Assembly (NCBI RefSeq): GCF_019396355.1
Contig: NZ_JAHKRK010000041.1
Span: forward strand, 1 to 47,072
Direction of reading: 5' to 3'
Source of the DNA: Pseudonocardia nigra
Lineage (GTDB): Bacteria; Actinomycetota; Actinomycetes; Mycobacteriales; Pseudonocardiaceae
DNA: 47,072 nt
Below are positions 1-8,065 of the stretch, piece by piece. The notes under the pieces are model-generated. The model made no database searches. It saw only the letters and a list, made by a program, of their open reading frames with translations, and was not told the origin of the DNA. Position 1 is the first letter of the stretch, and the number at the start of each line of letters is the position of its first letter. Both the position numbers and the translations under genes were made by a program.

Positions 1-113
1 AGCAACAGTCATGATCACGAAGAGCTGCGGGCACCTCACACCAGGGTCACCCCACCCAAGGGCAACTACAGAACGTCACCGGCGAGCCAGGTCGAAACGG
101 TCGTTGCCCGGCC

Positions 114-320
114 AAGATCGAAGACCCCAATATCCAGGTCCACGTGCTCACCGAAACCAACCGGCACGCCGGACACGCCGACATCCTGCGTGAACAGCTC
201 GACGGCACGACCGGGACAGCCGCCGAATACGCAAACCCGAAGCGAGAGGCGGCCTTCTGGGAAGACCGGTGCGCGAAGATCGAGCGGGCCGCCAAAGCCG
301 CAGCTTCTGGCAATGCCTGA
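114..320 (+). pseudogene. C-terminal remnant of a DinB-like DUF664 protein
   Basis: This frame reads as the C-terminal third of a mini-DinB (DUF664) protein. It contains [20 protein letters not shown] followed by LDG, the helix carrying the conserved His residues that bind metal in the DinB fold, and ends at a TGA at 318-320. Upstream, the same frame has a TGA at 12-14 and the residues before about position 114 do not resemble the family, so no start or N-terminal half is present in frame. Family members act as small metal-dependent hydrolases or transferases of mostly unknown substrate. I read this as a decayed or frameshifted gene, but the window begins here and part of the gene may lie outside it. 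Confidence 0.5.
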
Positions 321-457
321 CATCGCAACGTCTCGATCGCCCCTGGTCAACGGGCAGTAACCATTCTCAGGCGCTCAAGCCTCCGCATGTATCGCAAACG
401 GCCGGCTTGGTTCGCTGCCCAGCTGGTATCTCAAGATCACCCTCACCGCTTACAGCC

Positions 458-718
458 GGTGGTCGGGTGGCCGCACGCGCTGCCCGCGGTGTTGAGCCGC
501 TGCTGGGCGCGTTGGACATCAGGCCCTGGCTGGGCGGCGGCCTCGACCGGGTGATCGCCGGCGGCGGGTCCGGGTCCGAAGGCGCGGCCATGCACCCGGA
601 CTGCGCCAGGTAACTGCGTGATCAGTGCCAGGCCGCCGGCGTGGCGTCGTTCTTCAGGCAGTGGGGAGCGTGGCGGCCGCCGACGCCGCCCATCGCCGCG
701 CACCGGTGCCAGTCCTGA
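458..718 (+). pseudogene. Remnant of a DUF5131 (phage Gp37/Gp68) protein with an internal stop
   Basis: The frame ending at 718 reads VEPLLGALDIRPWLGGGLD, then RVIAGGGSGSEGAAMHPDCAR, a TAA at 611-613, and then in the same frame LRDQCQAAGVASFFRQWGAW to a TGA at 716-718. These two blocks match the C-terminal half of DUF5131 (phage Gp37Gp68) proteins, where a glycine-rich strand is followed by the LRDQC helix and a KQWGEW-like motif. The N-terminal radical-SAM-like portion is missing and the reading frame is cut by the TAA. The family is associated with phages and plasmids, so this is probably a relic of a past mobile element. Its 5' limit is uncertain. Confidence 0.6.
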
Positions 719-764
719 CAGATGGGGGCGAGCGCGGTGGCACGTCCGTACAGGTCTCTAGGCG

Positions 765-3700
765 CTACCGGCACGGCGGCTCGTACCGTCCGCTCGGCTC
801 GTACCGCGCCCACTCGTCGGCGGACAGCGGGGCGCCTGCCGCCGAGCACAGGATGCGCGCGGCCTCCGCCGGGTCCGCCCGCCAGAGCCGGACCGTATGG
901 TCACCGCTGCCGGCGACGAGCAGCCGGCCGTCGGGGCTCCACGCCACGGAGAAGACGGCCTCGGTCGGCCCGGTCAGTGTGGCGACCACCTGTGGCGCGG
1001 CCGGGTCGGTGACCTCCCAGAGCCACACCGTGCCGTCGGTGCTCGCGGCGGCGAGGTGGGCGCCGTCGGGGCTGAACGCCACCGCGTAGACGTAGTTGCT
1101 CGGACCGACGAGGGGGGAACCGAGCGGCTGCGGGCGGGCCGGGTCGCGCACGTCCCACAACCACACGCTGCGGTCTGCGCTGCCGACCGCGAGTAGGCGG
1201 CCGTCCGGGCTGAACGCGGGGGAGTAGGCGTAGCTGGACGGGCCGGAGAGCGAGGCGACCAGGCGGGGCCGTTCGGGCTGCGCCAGGTCCCACAAATAGG
1301 TGCGGGTGTCGGCGCTGGCGGCGGCGAGCAGCCGCCCGTCCGGGCTGAACGCAGACGCGAGCACGTAGCTGCCGGCCCCGGTGAGGGTGGCGACGGCGCG
1401 GGCCGCCGCCGGGGTCGTGATGTCCCAGAGCCGCACGCTGTTGTCGTCGCCGGAGACGGCGAGCAGGTGACCGTCCTGGCTGATCGTGAGCTGTTCGACG
1501 AGCGCGGTGGAGCCGACCAGCGGCGGACCGGCGATGACGGGCCGCGCCGGGTCGCTCACATCCCACAGCCGGACACTGCCGTCGACGCGACCGACGGCGA
1601 GGGTGCGCCCGTCCGGGGTCAGTGCGGCGGAGCCGGAGACGGCGGGCTCGCCCGGCACGTTGGGAATCCGGGGGGTGAGCGGGCGCGGCCCGTCCGGGGC
1701 GACCGTCCAGAGGTGAACCCCGTTGTCCTTCTTGCCCGGACCGACCGCGAGCACCGCGCCGGTGGCGTCGAAGTCGAGCGCGAAGACCGCGTCGTCGAAC
1801 CCGGTGAGCACCGGACCGTGCACCGGCCACACGCGCGCCGTCCCATCGGCTGCGCCCGTCACCATGGCCGATCCGTCTACGAATGCCGCTGAGGTCACCG
1901 GAGTGGGGTGCGGCAGCTGGGCACGTACCCGGCCGGTCGCAGCGTCCCACAACCAGGCCGTGCCGTCGGAGCTGCCGCCCGCGATCGTGCCGCCGTCCGG
2001 GGCGAACGCGACGGTGTTGACCCAGTTCGCCGGGCCGGTGAGCACCGCGCCGGGCTGTGGGCGGGCCGGGTCGGTGAGGTCGAAGAGCCGGACGGTCCGG
2101 TCGTCGCCCGCCGTGGCGAGCGTGCGCCCGTCCGGCCCGAACGTGACGGCGAGCACCTTGGTGCCGGATGCCGGTAGCGGGACCGGGGGCGCGATCGCGG
2201 TGCCGAGCAGGGTGGAGACAGCGGTGACTCCGCCCGCGCCGCCGCTGGCGAGCAGCCGCCCGTCGGCGCTGACTGCGACGGCCTGGACCGGGCCGGGTGG
2301 CCCCGGCGGCGGAGTGATCTCGCGGGGCGCCGTGCCGTCGGCGATCGCCCACGCGCGCAGGCCGTCGGCGGTACCCGCGAGCAGCATGCCGCCGTCCGGG
2401 GTGAACGCCAGGGCCAGCACGTTCCCGCCGTCCGGCCGCACGATGACCGGCTGCCGCGTCGGGTCGGCGGGATCCAGCAGCACGATTCGCCCGTCGCTGC
2501 TCCCGGCCGCGAGCGTGGTCGCGTCCGGGCCGAGCGCAACTGCCTGAATCGGTGCGCTGCTCGCGGAAGTGTCGCCGACGAACCGGGGCGGACCGTCTCC
2601 CGAGAGCCGCCATGTCTGGGCGTGCGGGAGCGCTCCTGTCGCCGAGACCAGCAGACCGTCCCGGACGGCGAGGGTCTGGGTGATGGCGGCGGGCCCGGGC
2701 AGCCGGGCCGGTATCGGCACGGCGGTGGTGTTGAGCAGGCTCGAGCGCGCCTCCGTGGTGGGGGCGATCCGGTACGCCGCGACGGCGAGCTGCGCGGCCA
2801 GCGCCGGATCCTTCTCCCGCAGGGTGTCGGAGCGGACGGCGAGTTGCCGGGAGACGGCCGCGTCCCGCTCGGCGGCGATCGCATTGCGCTGGACGAGGGT
2901 GTGCCCGCCGAGCCCGGCGGCGACGAGGAACAGCACCGACACCGCGGCGAGCAGGCGGCGGAGGCGCCGGGTCGTCCGCCGCCCTGCGGCGACCCGCCGG
3001 GCCTCCTGCTCCTCGCTGGCCTCCAGGAAGCGCCGCTCGAGCTCGGTCAGGTCGGTGGCGTGCGCGGCTGGCGGAACCGCTCGGACGCCGCGCTCAGCCG
3101 GACCCCGCGCAACAGCGCGTCCGGGTCGTGGCCGTCGCGCCAGTGCCGGGCGGCCTCGGTGAGCCTGCGGTGCGCCGTGATGCCGGCCCGGTCGGCGTCG
3201 ATCCACGACTGCAGCCGCGGCCATGCGCCGAGCAGTGCCTCGTGCGCGATCTGTACCGTCTCGCCGTCGACGACGAGCAGCCTGCGCCGCACGAACTGGT
3301 CGAGGACCGCGATGTCGGCGCCGTCGAGCAGCTCGCCCCGGTCCACGCGACGGCGGGTATCGGCGACATCGGGGGCCACGTGGACCAGCCGGAGGAACAG
3401 CTGCCGGACGGACTCCTCCTGCTGCGGGCCGAGTTCGGCGACAGCGTCCTCGGCACTGCGGGTGACGGCCCCGCGCACGCCACCGATCGCCCGGTAGTCC
3501 GCGAGCGTCAACCGGGCGCGGTTCGAGCGGTGCCAGGTCGCCAGCAGGGCGTGCGAGAGCAGCGGCAGCGCCGCGGTCGAGCGGGTCGACCTGTCGTCCG
3601 CATCGAGGTCCTCCAGCAGCAGTTCCACGAGGTTGTCCTCGATCTCGAGGCCGACCTGCTCGGCTGGTTGCGTGATCGCCTCGCGCAGCTCCTTCCGAGC

Positions 3701-4521
3701 CATCGGCCCGATGAGCACCTGTCCGGTCTCCAGAGCGGTGGCCATCCCGGGCAGCCGTAGCGCCTCGGCGTAGAAGTCGGCGCGCAACCCGATCAGGATG
3801 GCCATCGGCCTGCGTCGGCCGGACCAGACGCGACTTCGTGCAGCGCTCGGACGAACGCCATCCGGTCGGGCGGGGAAACGTCCGGCGCGAAGAGCTCCTC
3901 GAACTGGTCGACGACGAGCACGTCCGGGCGATCGCTCGCGTCCTCGGCCGTCGCCAGCCGCGCCGTGAGCTCGCCGAGCGGGTCCCGGCCCGGGGTGAGC
4001 AACAGCGACCGCAGTCCTCCCTGTTCGAGCATGGGGATCACTCCGGCGCCGAACAGCGAGGACTTCCCCGAGCCGGACGGTCCGACCAGGACGACGGGGT
4101 GCCCCGCCGCCCCACATTCGGCGAGGCGGTCGATGACGGTCTCGACCAGCGCCGTGCGGCCGAAGAACCATTGGTGGTGCTCGGGGCGGAACGGTTCCAG
4201 GCCGCGGTAGGGGCAGATCCCGCTCTGCCTGCGCCGGCGCCCTGTCCGCCGGACTCGCAGCAGCGCCTCCGTCCACGCCGCCGTCTCGGCAGGATCGGTC
4301 ACCCCGCAGGCGTGCAGCAGCGCCGTCAGGGTGTCGACGGAGGGGCGGTGCCGTCCGCTGAAGTACCCGCCGAGAGTGCTGGCGGCGATTCCGGTCCGCT
4401 TGTGCACGTCCCGCACCGTGAGGGCCGATCGCTCCCGCAGCAGGCTGAGTGCCGCGGCGAGCTGCTGCGGGGAGGTGATCTACGACGGCTCCGCGACCTC
4501 GTCCTCCTCGGTGACCTCCAC
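765..4521 (-). pseudogene. XRE-family HTH / nSTAND NTPase / WD40-repeat protein, interrupted
   Basis: The architecture is clear across three reading frames. An N-terminal XRE-like helix-turn-helix (LLRERSALTVRDVHKRTGIA) is followed by an STAND-type NTPase with Walker A GPSGSGKSS and Walker B LVVDQFEELF. One membrane-spanning segment (LLAAVSVLFLVAAGL) comes next, then about 14 WD40 repeats (PDGRLLA...VRLWD type), enough for two seven-bladed propellers. Such proteins are large signal-sensing ATPases; targets are generally unknown. Three lesions interrupt it: a TAG at 4480-4482 within the N-terminus, one frameshift near 3805-3820 just before ILIGLRADF, and another near 3055-3072 before TDLTELERRF. 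The GTG at 4521 is the likely original start; a GTG at 4416 would cut into the HTH. As read, no full-length product is made. Either the gene is inactive or the sequence carries errors. Confidence 0.85.
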
Positions 4522-4553
4522 CCGAGACCCAACCCCCCGCCATCACCGAGCCT

Positions 4554-4577
4554 GCACGGACTTGTACGGGTATTCGC
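4554..4577. promoter_or_regulatory. Copy 1 of a paired upstream repeat (TGCACGG-N3-TGTACGG)
   Basis: This 24-bp block matches the block at 4647-4670 at 19 of 24 positions. Its core is two heptamers in direct orientation spaced 10 bp apart (TGCACGG, then TGTACGG). It lies about 30 bp upstream of the GTG at 4521 of the minus-strand HTH-NTPase-WD40 gene. It may be an operator for a helix-turn-helix regulator, possibly the one encoded next to it; that is inference. Confidence 0.4.
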
Positions 4578-4646
4578 TCGGCGCGTCCAAGACGTGACGG
4601 TCCGTCAGCCCGAGCTGATCCTGTTCGGTGGCCACGTCGCGACCGT

Positions 4647-4670
4647 GTACGGAGTTGTACGGGCTTTCAC
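4647..4670. promoter_or_regulatory. Copy 2 of the paired upstream repeat (TGTACGG-N3-TGTACGG)
   Basis: This is the second copy, 93 bp from the first, with two TGTACGG heptamers 10 bp apart in the same direction. It lies roughly 75 bp upstream of the sigma factor start at 4743. With copy 1 it gives each of the two divergent genes one site close to its start, which fits shared regulation. Confidence 0.4.
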
Positions 4671-4742
4671 GCTGTGGCCCGAGCGACGTGACACCGGAGG
4701 GTGAGGGGCGGTTGACTGCTCGCTACCGCGCCACGCCGCAGG

Positions 4743-5231
4743 TTGGACCCGCACCTGCCACAGCGGATCGGGCGGCTGTCGGATGCCGCGTTCGATGTCG
4801 AGGACGTCGTGCAGGAGGCCACGCTCGCCATGACGAAGGCACTGACGAGCTACCGGACGCACAACGGGACGTTCGCGGCATTCGTCACCGGCATCGCCCA
4901 GCACAAGATCACGGACGCGTTCCGGGTGGCAGGCCGCAACAGATCCCTTCCCTCCGACACCCTGCCCGAGGCGTCCGACGGGACCGCCGGTCCGGAGGAA
5001 CTGGCCCTCCGCGCCGAGCGGGCCGCGAGAATGGAGGGCCTGCTGGCGGAGCTGCTCACCGATCGACAGGTGCTGATCCTCCGGCTGCGCCTGCTCGGCA
5101 ACGTCCCGGTGGCCGAGGTGGCCGCGGTGCTCGACATGTCGCCGGGCTCAGTGCGGGTCGCGCAGCACCGGGCGCTCCAGAAGCTTCGTGCCCGCATCGA
5201 GGCGGACGGCGTGGACGTCGTCGCCGTGTGA
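4743..5231 (+). CDS. ECF-type RNA polymerase sigma factor (ShbA-like)
   Basis: This encodes an alternative sigma factor of about 162 residues that would direct RNA polymerase to a specific promoter set. Region 2 is visible as DVEDVVQEATLAMTKAL followed by YR and FVTGIAQHKITDAFR. Region 4 is LTDRQVLILRLRLLG...VAEVAAVLDMSPGSVRVAQHRAL. The GSVRVAQHRAL recognition helix and the AAHK/AQHK-type segment resemble the ShbA/SigJ-like actinobacterial group. The N-terminus is short: the frame is closed by a TGA at 4713-4715, and the first usable start is the TTG at 4743 (a CTG at 4716 is possible). Typical members carry 15-25 more residues, so a small 5' lesion cannot be excluded. No anti-sigma gene is adjacent. 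The gene diverges from the WD40 gene across a repeat-bearing 220-bp spacer. Confidence 0.75.
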   Translation: MDPHLPQRIGRLSDAAFDVEDVVQEATLAMTKALTSYRTHNGTFAAFVTGIAQHKITDAFRVAGRNRSLPSDTLPEASDGTAGPEELALRAERAARMEGLLAELLTDRQVLILRLRLLGNVPVAEVAAVLDMSPGSVRVAQHRALQKLRARIEADGVDVVAV

Positions 5232-5378
5232 CCGCTGATCACGTCGAATCACGCGAAGATCCCCCGTTTCATCGGTGGGGTCGACGCCCGGCACTCGACC
5301 ACGATGATTCGCATCGAACTCGCCGGGCCGCGGGACTTGCCGAAGGACCGATTCGGGCGTTGTGGTCCACTGAGCCAC

Positions 5379-5960
5379 ATGGCGAGCACGGTTGACGGAG
5401 TGCGCACGCTCGACGCGCTGCGCGAGCTGGTCCACGGTGGCGCGGCACCCGAGTACCTGCTCTTCTACGGCCACAGCCCCCTGAAGAGCGGCCGGATCGG
5501 CGCGTCCTGCCTGAGCCAGTGGTGGCGGGCGGAGTTCGTGGTGGACGGCGAGCGGTACTTCACGGCCGAGCACTTCATGATGGCGAGCAAGGCCGAGCTG
5601 TTCGGCGACCACGAGGCTGCCGGGAAGATCCGCGCGGAGCCGGAGCCGAAGGGCGCGAAGATCCTCGGTCGCGAGGTCAGGGGGTTCGAGGCCGGGGCTT
5701 GGGAGCGCCAACGCTTCGACATCGTGGTCGACGGCAACCTTGCGAAGTTCGGTCAGCACCGCGACCTGCGCGAGTTCCTGCTCAGCACGGGCGACAAGGT
5801 GCTCGTCGAGGCGTCGAAGACGGATCTGGTCTGGGGGAGCGGCCTCGCCCGCGACGAGAAGAACGCCAGGAACCCCGACTACTGGCGCGGTCAGAACCTG
5901 CTCGGTTTCGCCCTCATGGAGGTCCGTGAGCAGCTCGCGGCCCGACCCGGAGCGTGCTGA
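5379..5960 (+). CDS. NADAR family protein (YbiA-like)
   Basis: A 193-residue protein of the NADAR (formerly DUF1768) family. The conserved blocks are all present: LSQWWRAEFVVDG, then RYFTAEHFMMASKA, then the C-terminal DLVWGSGL and NYWRGQNLLGFALM-type segment (here NPDYWRGQNLLGFALMEVR). Known members are N-glycosidases: plant and bacterial YbiA types act on riboflavin intermediates, and others act on ADP-ribose-type substrates. The ATG at 5379 is chosen because the family homology starts within 40 residues of it; an upstream start at 5304 would add 25 residues without family similarity. It stands alone between the sigma factor and two gene fragments, so the neighbours do not indicate its substrate. 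Confidence 0.85.
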   Translation: MASTVDGVRTLDALRELVHGGAAPEYLLFYGHSPLKSGRIGASCLSQWWRAEFVVDGERYFTAEHFMMASKAELFGDHEAAGKIRAEPEPKGAKILGREVRGFEAGAWERQRFDIVVDGNLAKFGQHRDLREFLLSTGDKVLVEASKTDLVWGSGLARDEKNARNPDYWRGQNLLGFALMEVREQLAARPGAC

Positions 5961-6003
5961 CGGATCGAGCCGCGTGATCGCGGCCCGGGCGGCCGGCCGG
6001 TGG

Positions 6004-6312
6004 TCACGGGCCGAGCCGGGCCCGTCCGTCGCGGCCCTCGACCGGAGGTGCCGCGGCGCTGAACTGCGCGGAGGCAGCTGCGGCGCGTTCCATGAGCAGG
6101 CTGCGCTCGCGCTGCGTCGGCGCGAGCTGCGCGGCCCGCTCCAGGACCTCGGCGGCCTCGGCGTGCCGGCCGGCCCGCGCGAGCATGTCGCCGTGCACCG
6201 CTCCCAGCAGGTGATAGCGGGCGAGGCGGGGATCCGCACGCACGGCCTCGATCGCCGCGAGCCCTGCCTCCGGGCCGTCGGCGTGCAGCACGGCGACCGC
6301 TCGGTTGAGCTC
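6004..6312 (-). pseudogene. C-terminal fragment of an ECF42-type sigma factor (TPR tail)
   Basis: The minus strand reads VELNRAVAVLHADGPEAGLA, then ADPRLARYHLLGAVHGDMLA and a repeat of Ala-rich helices ending at a stop at 6004-6006. This is the TPR-like C-terminal extension that follows the DUF6596 region in ECF42 sigma factors. The sigma regions 2 and 4 that should lie upstream are absent: at about 6310 the homology stops and the opposite strand becomes an acetoacetate decarboxylase. The fragment cannot act as a sigma factor. It marks a rearrangement breakpoint. Confidence 0.7.
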
Positions 6313-6768
6313 CACATGTACGTCGACAGCCTCGCCTCGATCGCCAGCGGTCGCGAGATCAGCGCGTTCCCCAAGAAGTTCGGCGCGCCCGCGCTCTACG
6401 TCGACACGGACACCCTCGTCGGCACCCTGGACTACGGGTCGCTGCGCGTGGCGACCGCGACCATGGGCTACAAACACCTCCCGCTCGACGAGGCGGCCGC
6501 GCGCGCGGAGATCGGGCAGCCCACGTTCGGCCTGAAGATCCTCCCCGGCTACGACCGCAGGCCGCGCATCCTGGAGCTCGTCCGCAGCCAGATCACCGAC
6601 ATCACGATCAAAGGTGCGTGGTCGGGTCCCGCCCGGCTGCAGCTGTTCGAGCACGCCATGGCCCCGCTCGCCGACCTGCCGGTGCACGAGGTGCTGGCCG
6701 CGTCCCACATCCTCACCGACCTCACCCTGGGCCGGGCTCGGGTGGTCTTCGACTACCTGAACGAGTGA
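6310..6768 (+). pseudogene. Acetoacetate decarboxylase, C-terminal fragment
   Basis: The frame from 6310 begins LHMYVDSLASIASGREI and continues SAFPKKFGAP, DTLVGTLDYGSLRVATATMG, and LQLFEHAMAPLADLPV, ending at a TGA at 6766-6768. This matches acetoacetate decarboxylase, which converts acetoacetate to acetone and CO2. The PKK pair holding the Schiff-base lysine is retained. About 95 N-terminal residues of the roughly 245-residue enzyme are missing, including the region with the glutamate that helps tune the active site. The ATG at 6316 could start a protein of about 150 residues. It is probably inactive, since the missing half contributes to the active-site barrel. It is followed after 49 bp by a CoA-transferase gene. 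Confidence 0.75.
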
Positions 6769-6817
6769 CGGACCAACCCTCGGGTAACCGACAGCCACCC
6801 GAGCCGAGGACGGTGGC

Positions 6818-8065
6818 ATGAGCACGCCAGGAAGCGCCGGAAGTACGGGCCCGCTGCACGGGGTGCGGGTCGTCGAGGTGGCAGGTTGGATGGCGGCTCC
6901 CGGTGCGGCGGCGGTGCTCGCCGACCTGGGGGCCGACGTCGTCAAGGTGGAGCCGGTGCGCGGCGACGCGGTGCGCGGCGTCATCCGGCAGCCGGAGGTT
7001 CCCGAGGGGGCGCCGCCGCTGGATGCGAGCTTCCAGATGGACAACCGCGGGAAGCGCGGTGTGGCGATCGCGCTCGACCGGCCCGAGGGTGCCGACCTCG
7101 TGCGCCGGCTCGTCGCCGGCGCGGACGTGTTCGTCAACAACCTGCTCGGGAAGCGGCAACGGCGGTTCGGGCTCGACGCCGAGAGCCTGCTCACCGTCAA
7201 CAGCAGGCTGGTGCACGCGACCCTGACCGGCTACGGGCTGGAGGGCCCGGACGCCGCCCGGCCCGGGTACGACATCACCGCGTTCTTCGGCCGCGGGGGC
7301 ATCACGCACTCGATCACCGAACCGGGCAGCCAGGCGCCGCGGTCCCGTCCCGCGCAGGGCGACCACACCGCGGCGCTGGCGATGGTCGCCTCGATCCTCG
7401 CGGCCCTGCGGTTGGTGGAGCGCACCGGCGAGGGCCAGGTCATCGACGTGAGCCTGCTCGCGACCGCGGCCTGGACCATGTCGACGGACCTGTCGGCGAG
7501 CCTCGTCGACGGGAAGAACCCGCGCACCCTTGGCCGGCGCCGCAGGCTGCACGCGCTGCAGGAGAGCTTCTGCACCGCGGACGCGCGATGGGTGCTGCTG
7601 TTCATGCCCGAGGCCCACTGGTGGCCCCGGTTCTGCAACGCGGTCGGGCACCCCGAGTGGGCCGAGGACGCGCGCTTCGAGAGCCTGGTGGGCCGCCGCG
7701 AGCACATGGACGAGATCACCGACCTGATGGACGCGCTGTTCGCCACCCGGCCGCTGGCCGACTGGGCCCGGATCCTCGATGAGGCCGCCCTGATCTGGGC
7801 GCCTGCCGCCACTGTCGCCGAGCTGGCCGTCGACCCGCATGCCGAGGCGATCGGGCTGTTCCCCGAGATCGAGCACCCGGCCGCGGGCCGGTTCCGCACG
7901 GTCGCCTCACCGCTGGGCTTGCGGGGGGCCGGCGTCGGGCCTCGCGGCCCAGCCCCCGAGATCGGCCAACACACCATGGAGGTGCTCCGAGAGGCAGGCC
8001 TCACGGAGGAGGAACTCGCCGGTCTGGCCCGGTCCGGCGTCATCCCTCAGGTGAACGCGCCGTAG
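6818..8065 (+). CDS. Family III (CaiB/BaiF) acyl-CoA transferase
   Basis: A 415-residue formyl-CoA transferase-family enzyme, which moves CoA between carboxylic acids through a covalent aspartyl intermediate. The N-terminal CoA-binding pattern is GVRVVEVAGWMAAPGAAAVLADLGADVVKVE. The catalytic aspartate is Asp182, in PAQGDHTAALAMVASILAAL, and is followed by the usual TGEGQVIDVSLL motif. Length and motif order are normal. It is convergent with the fused dehydrogenase gene, whose stop overlaps its last codons (8047-8065). Together with the neighbouring carnitine-dehydrogenase-like and acyl-CoA dehydrogenase domains it resembles a CaiB/CaiA-type set. The acid substrate cannot be read from the sequence. 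Confidence 0.9.
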   Translation: MSTPGSAGSTGPLHGVRVVEVAGWMAAPGAAAVLADLGADVVKVEPVRGDAVRGVIRQPEVPEGAPPLDASFQMDNRGKRGVAIALDRPEGADLVRRLVAGADVFVNNLLGKRQRRFGLDAESLLTVNSRLVHATLTGYGLEGPDAARPGYDITAFFGRGGITHSITEPGSQAPRSRPAQGDHTAALAMVASILAALRLVERTGEGQVIDVSLLATAAWTMSTDLSASLVDGKNPRTLGRRRRLHALQESFCTADARWVLLFMPEAHWWPRFCNAVGHPEWAEDARFESLVGRREHMDEITDLMDALFATRPLADWARILDEAALIWAPAATVAELAVDPHAEAIGLFPEIEHPAAGRFRTVASPLGLRGAGVGPRGPAPEIGQHTMEVLREAGLTEEELAGLARSGVIPQVNAP

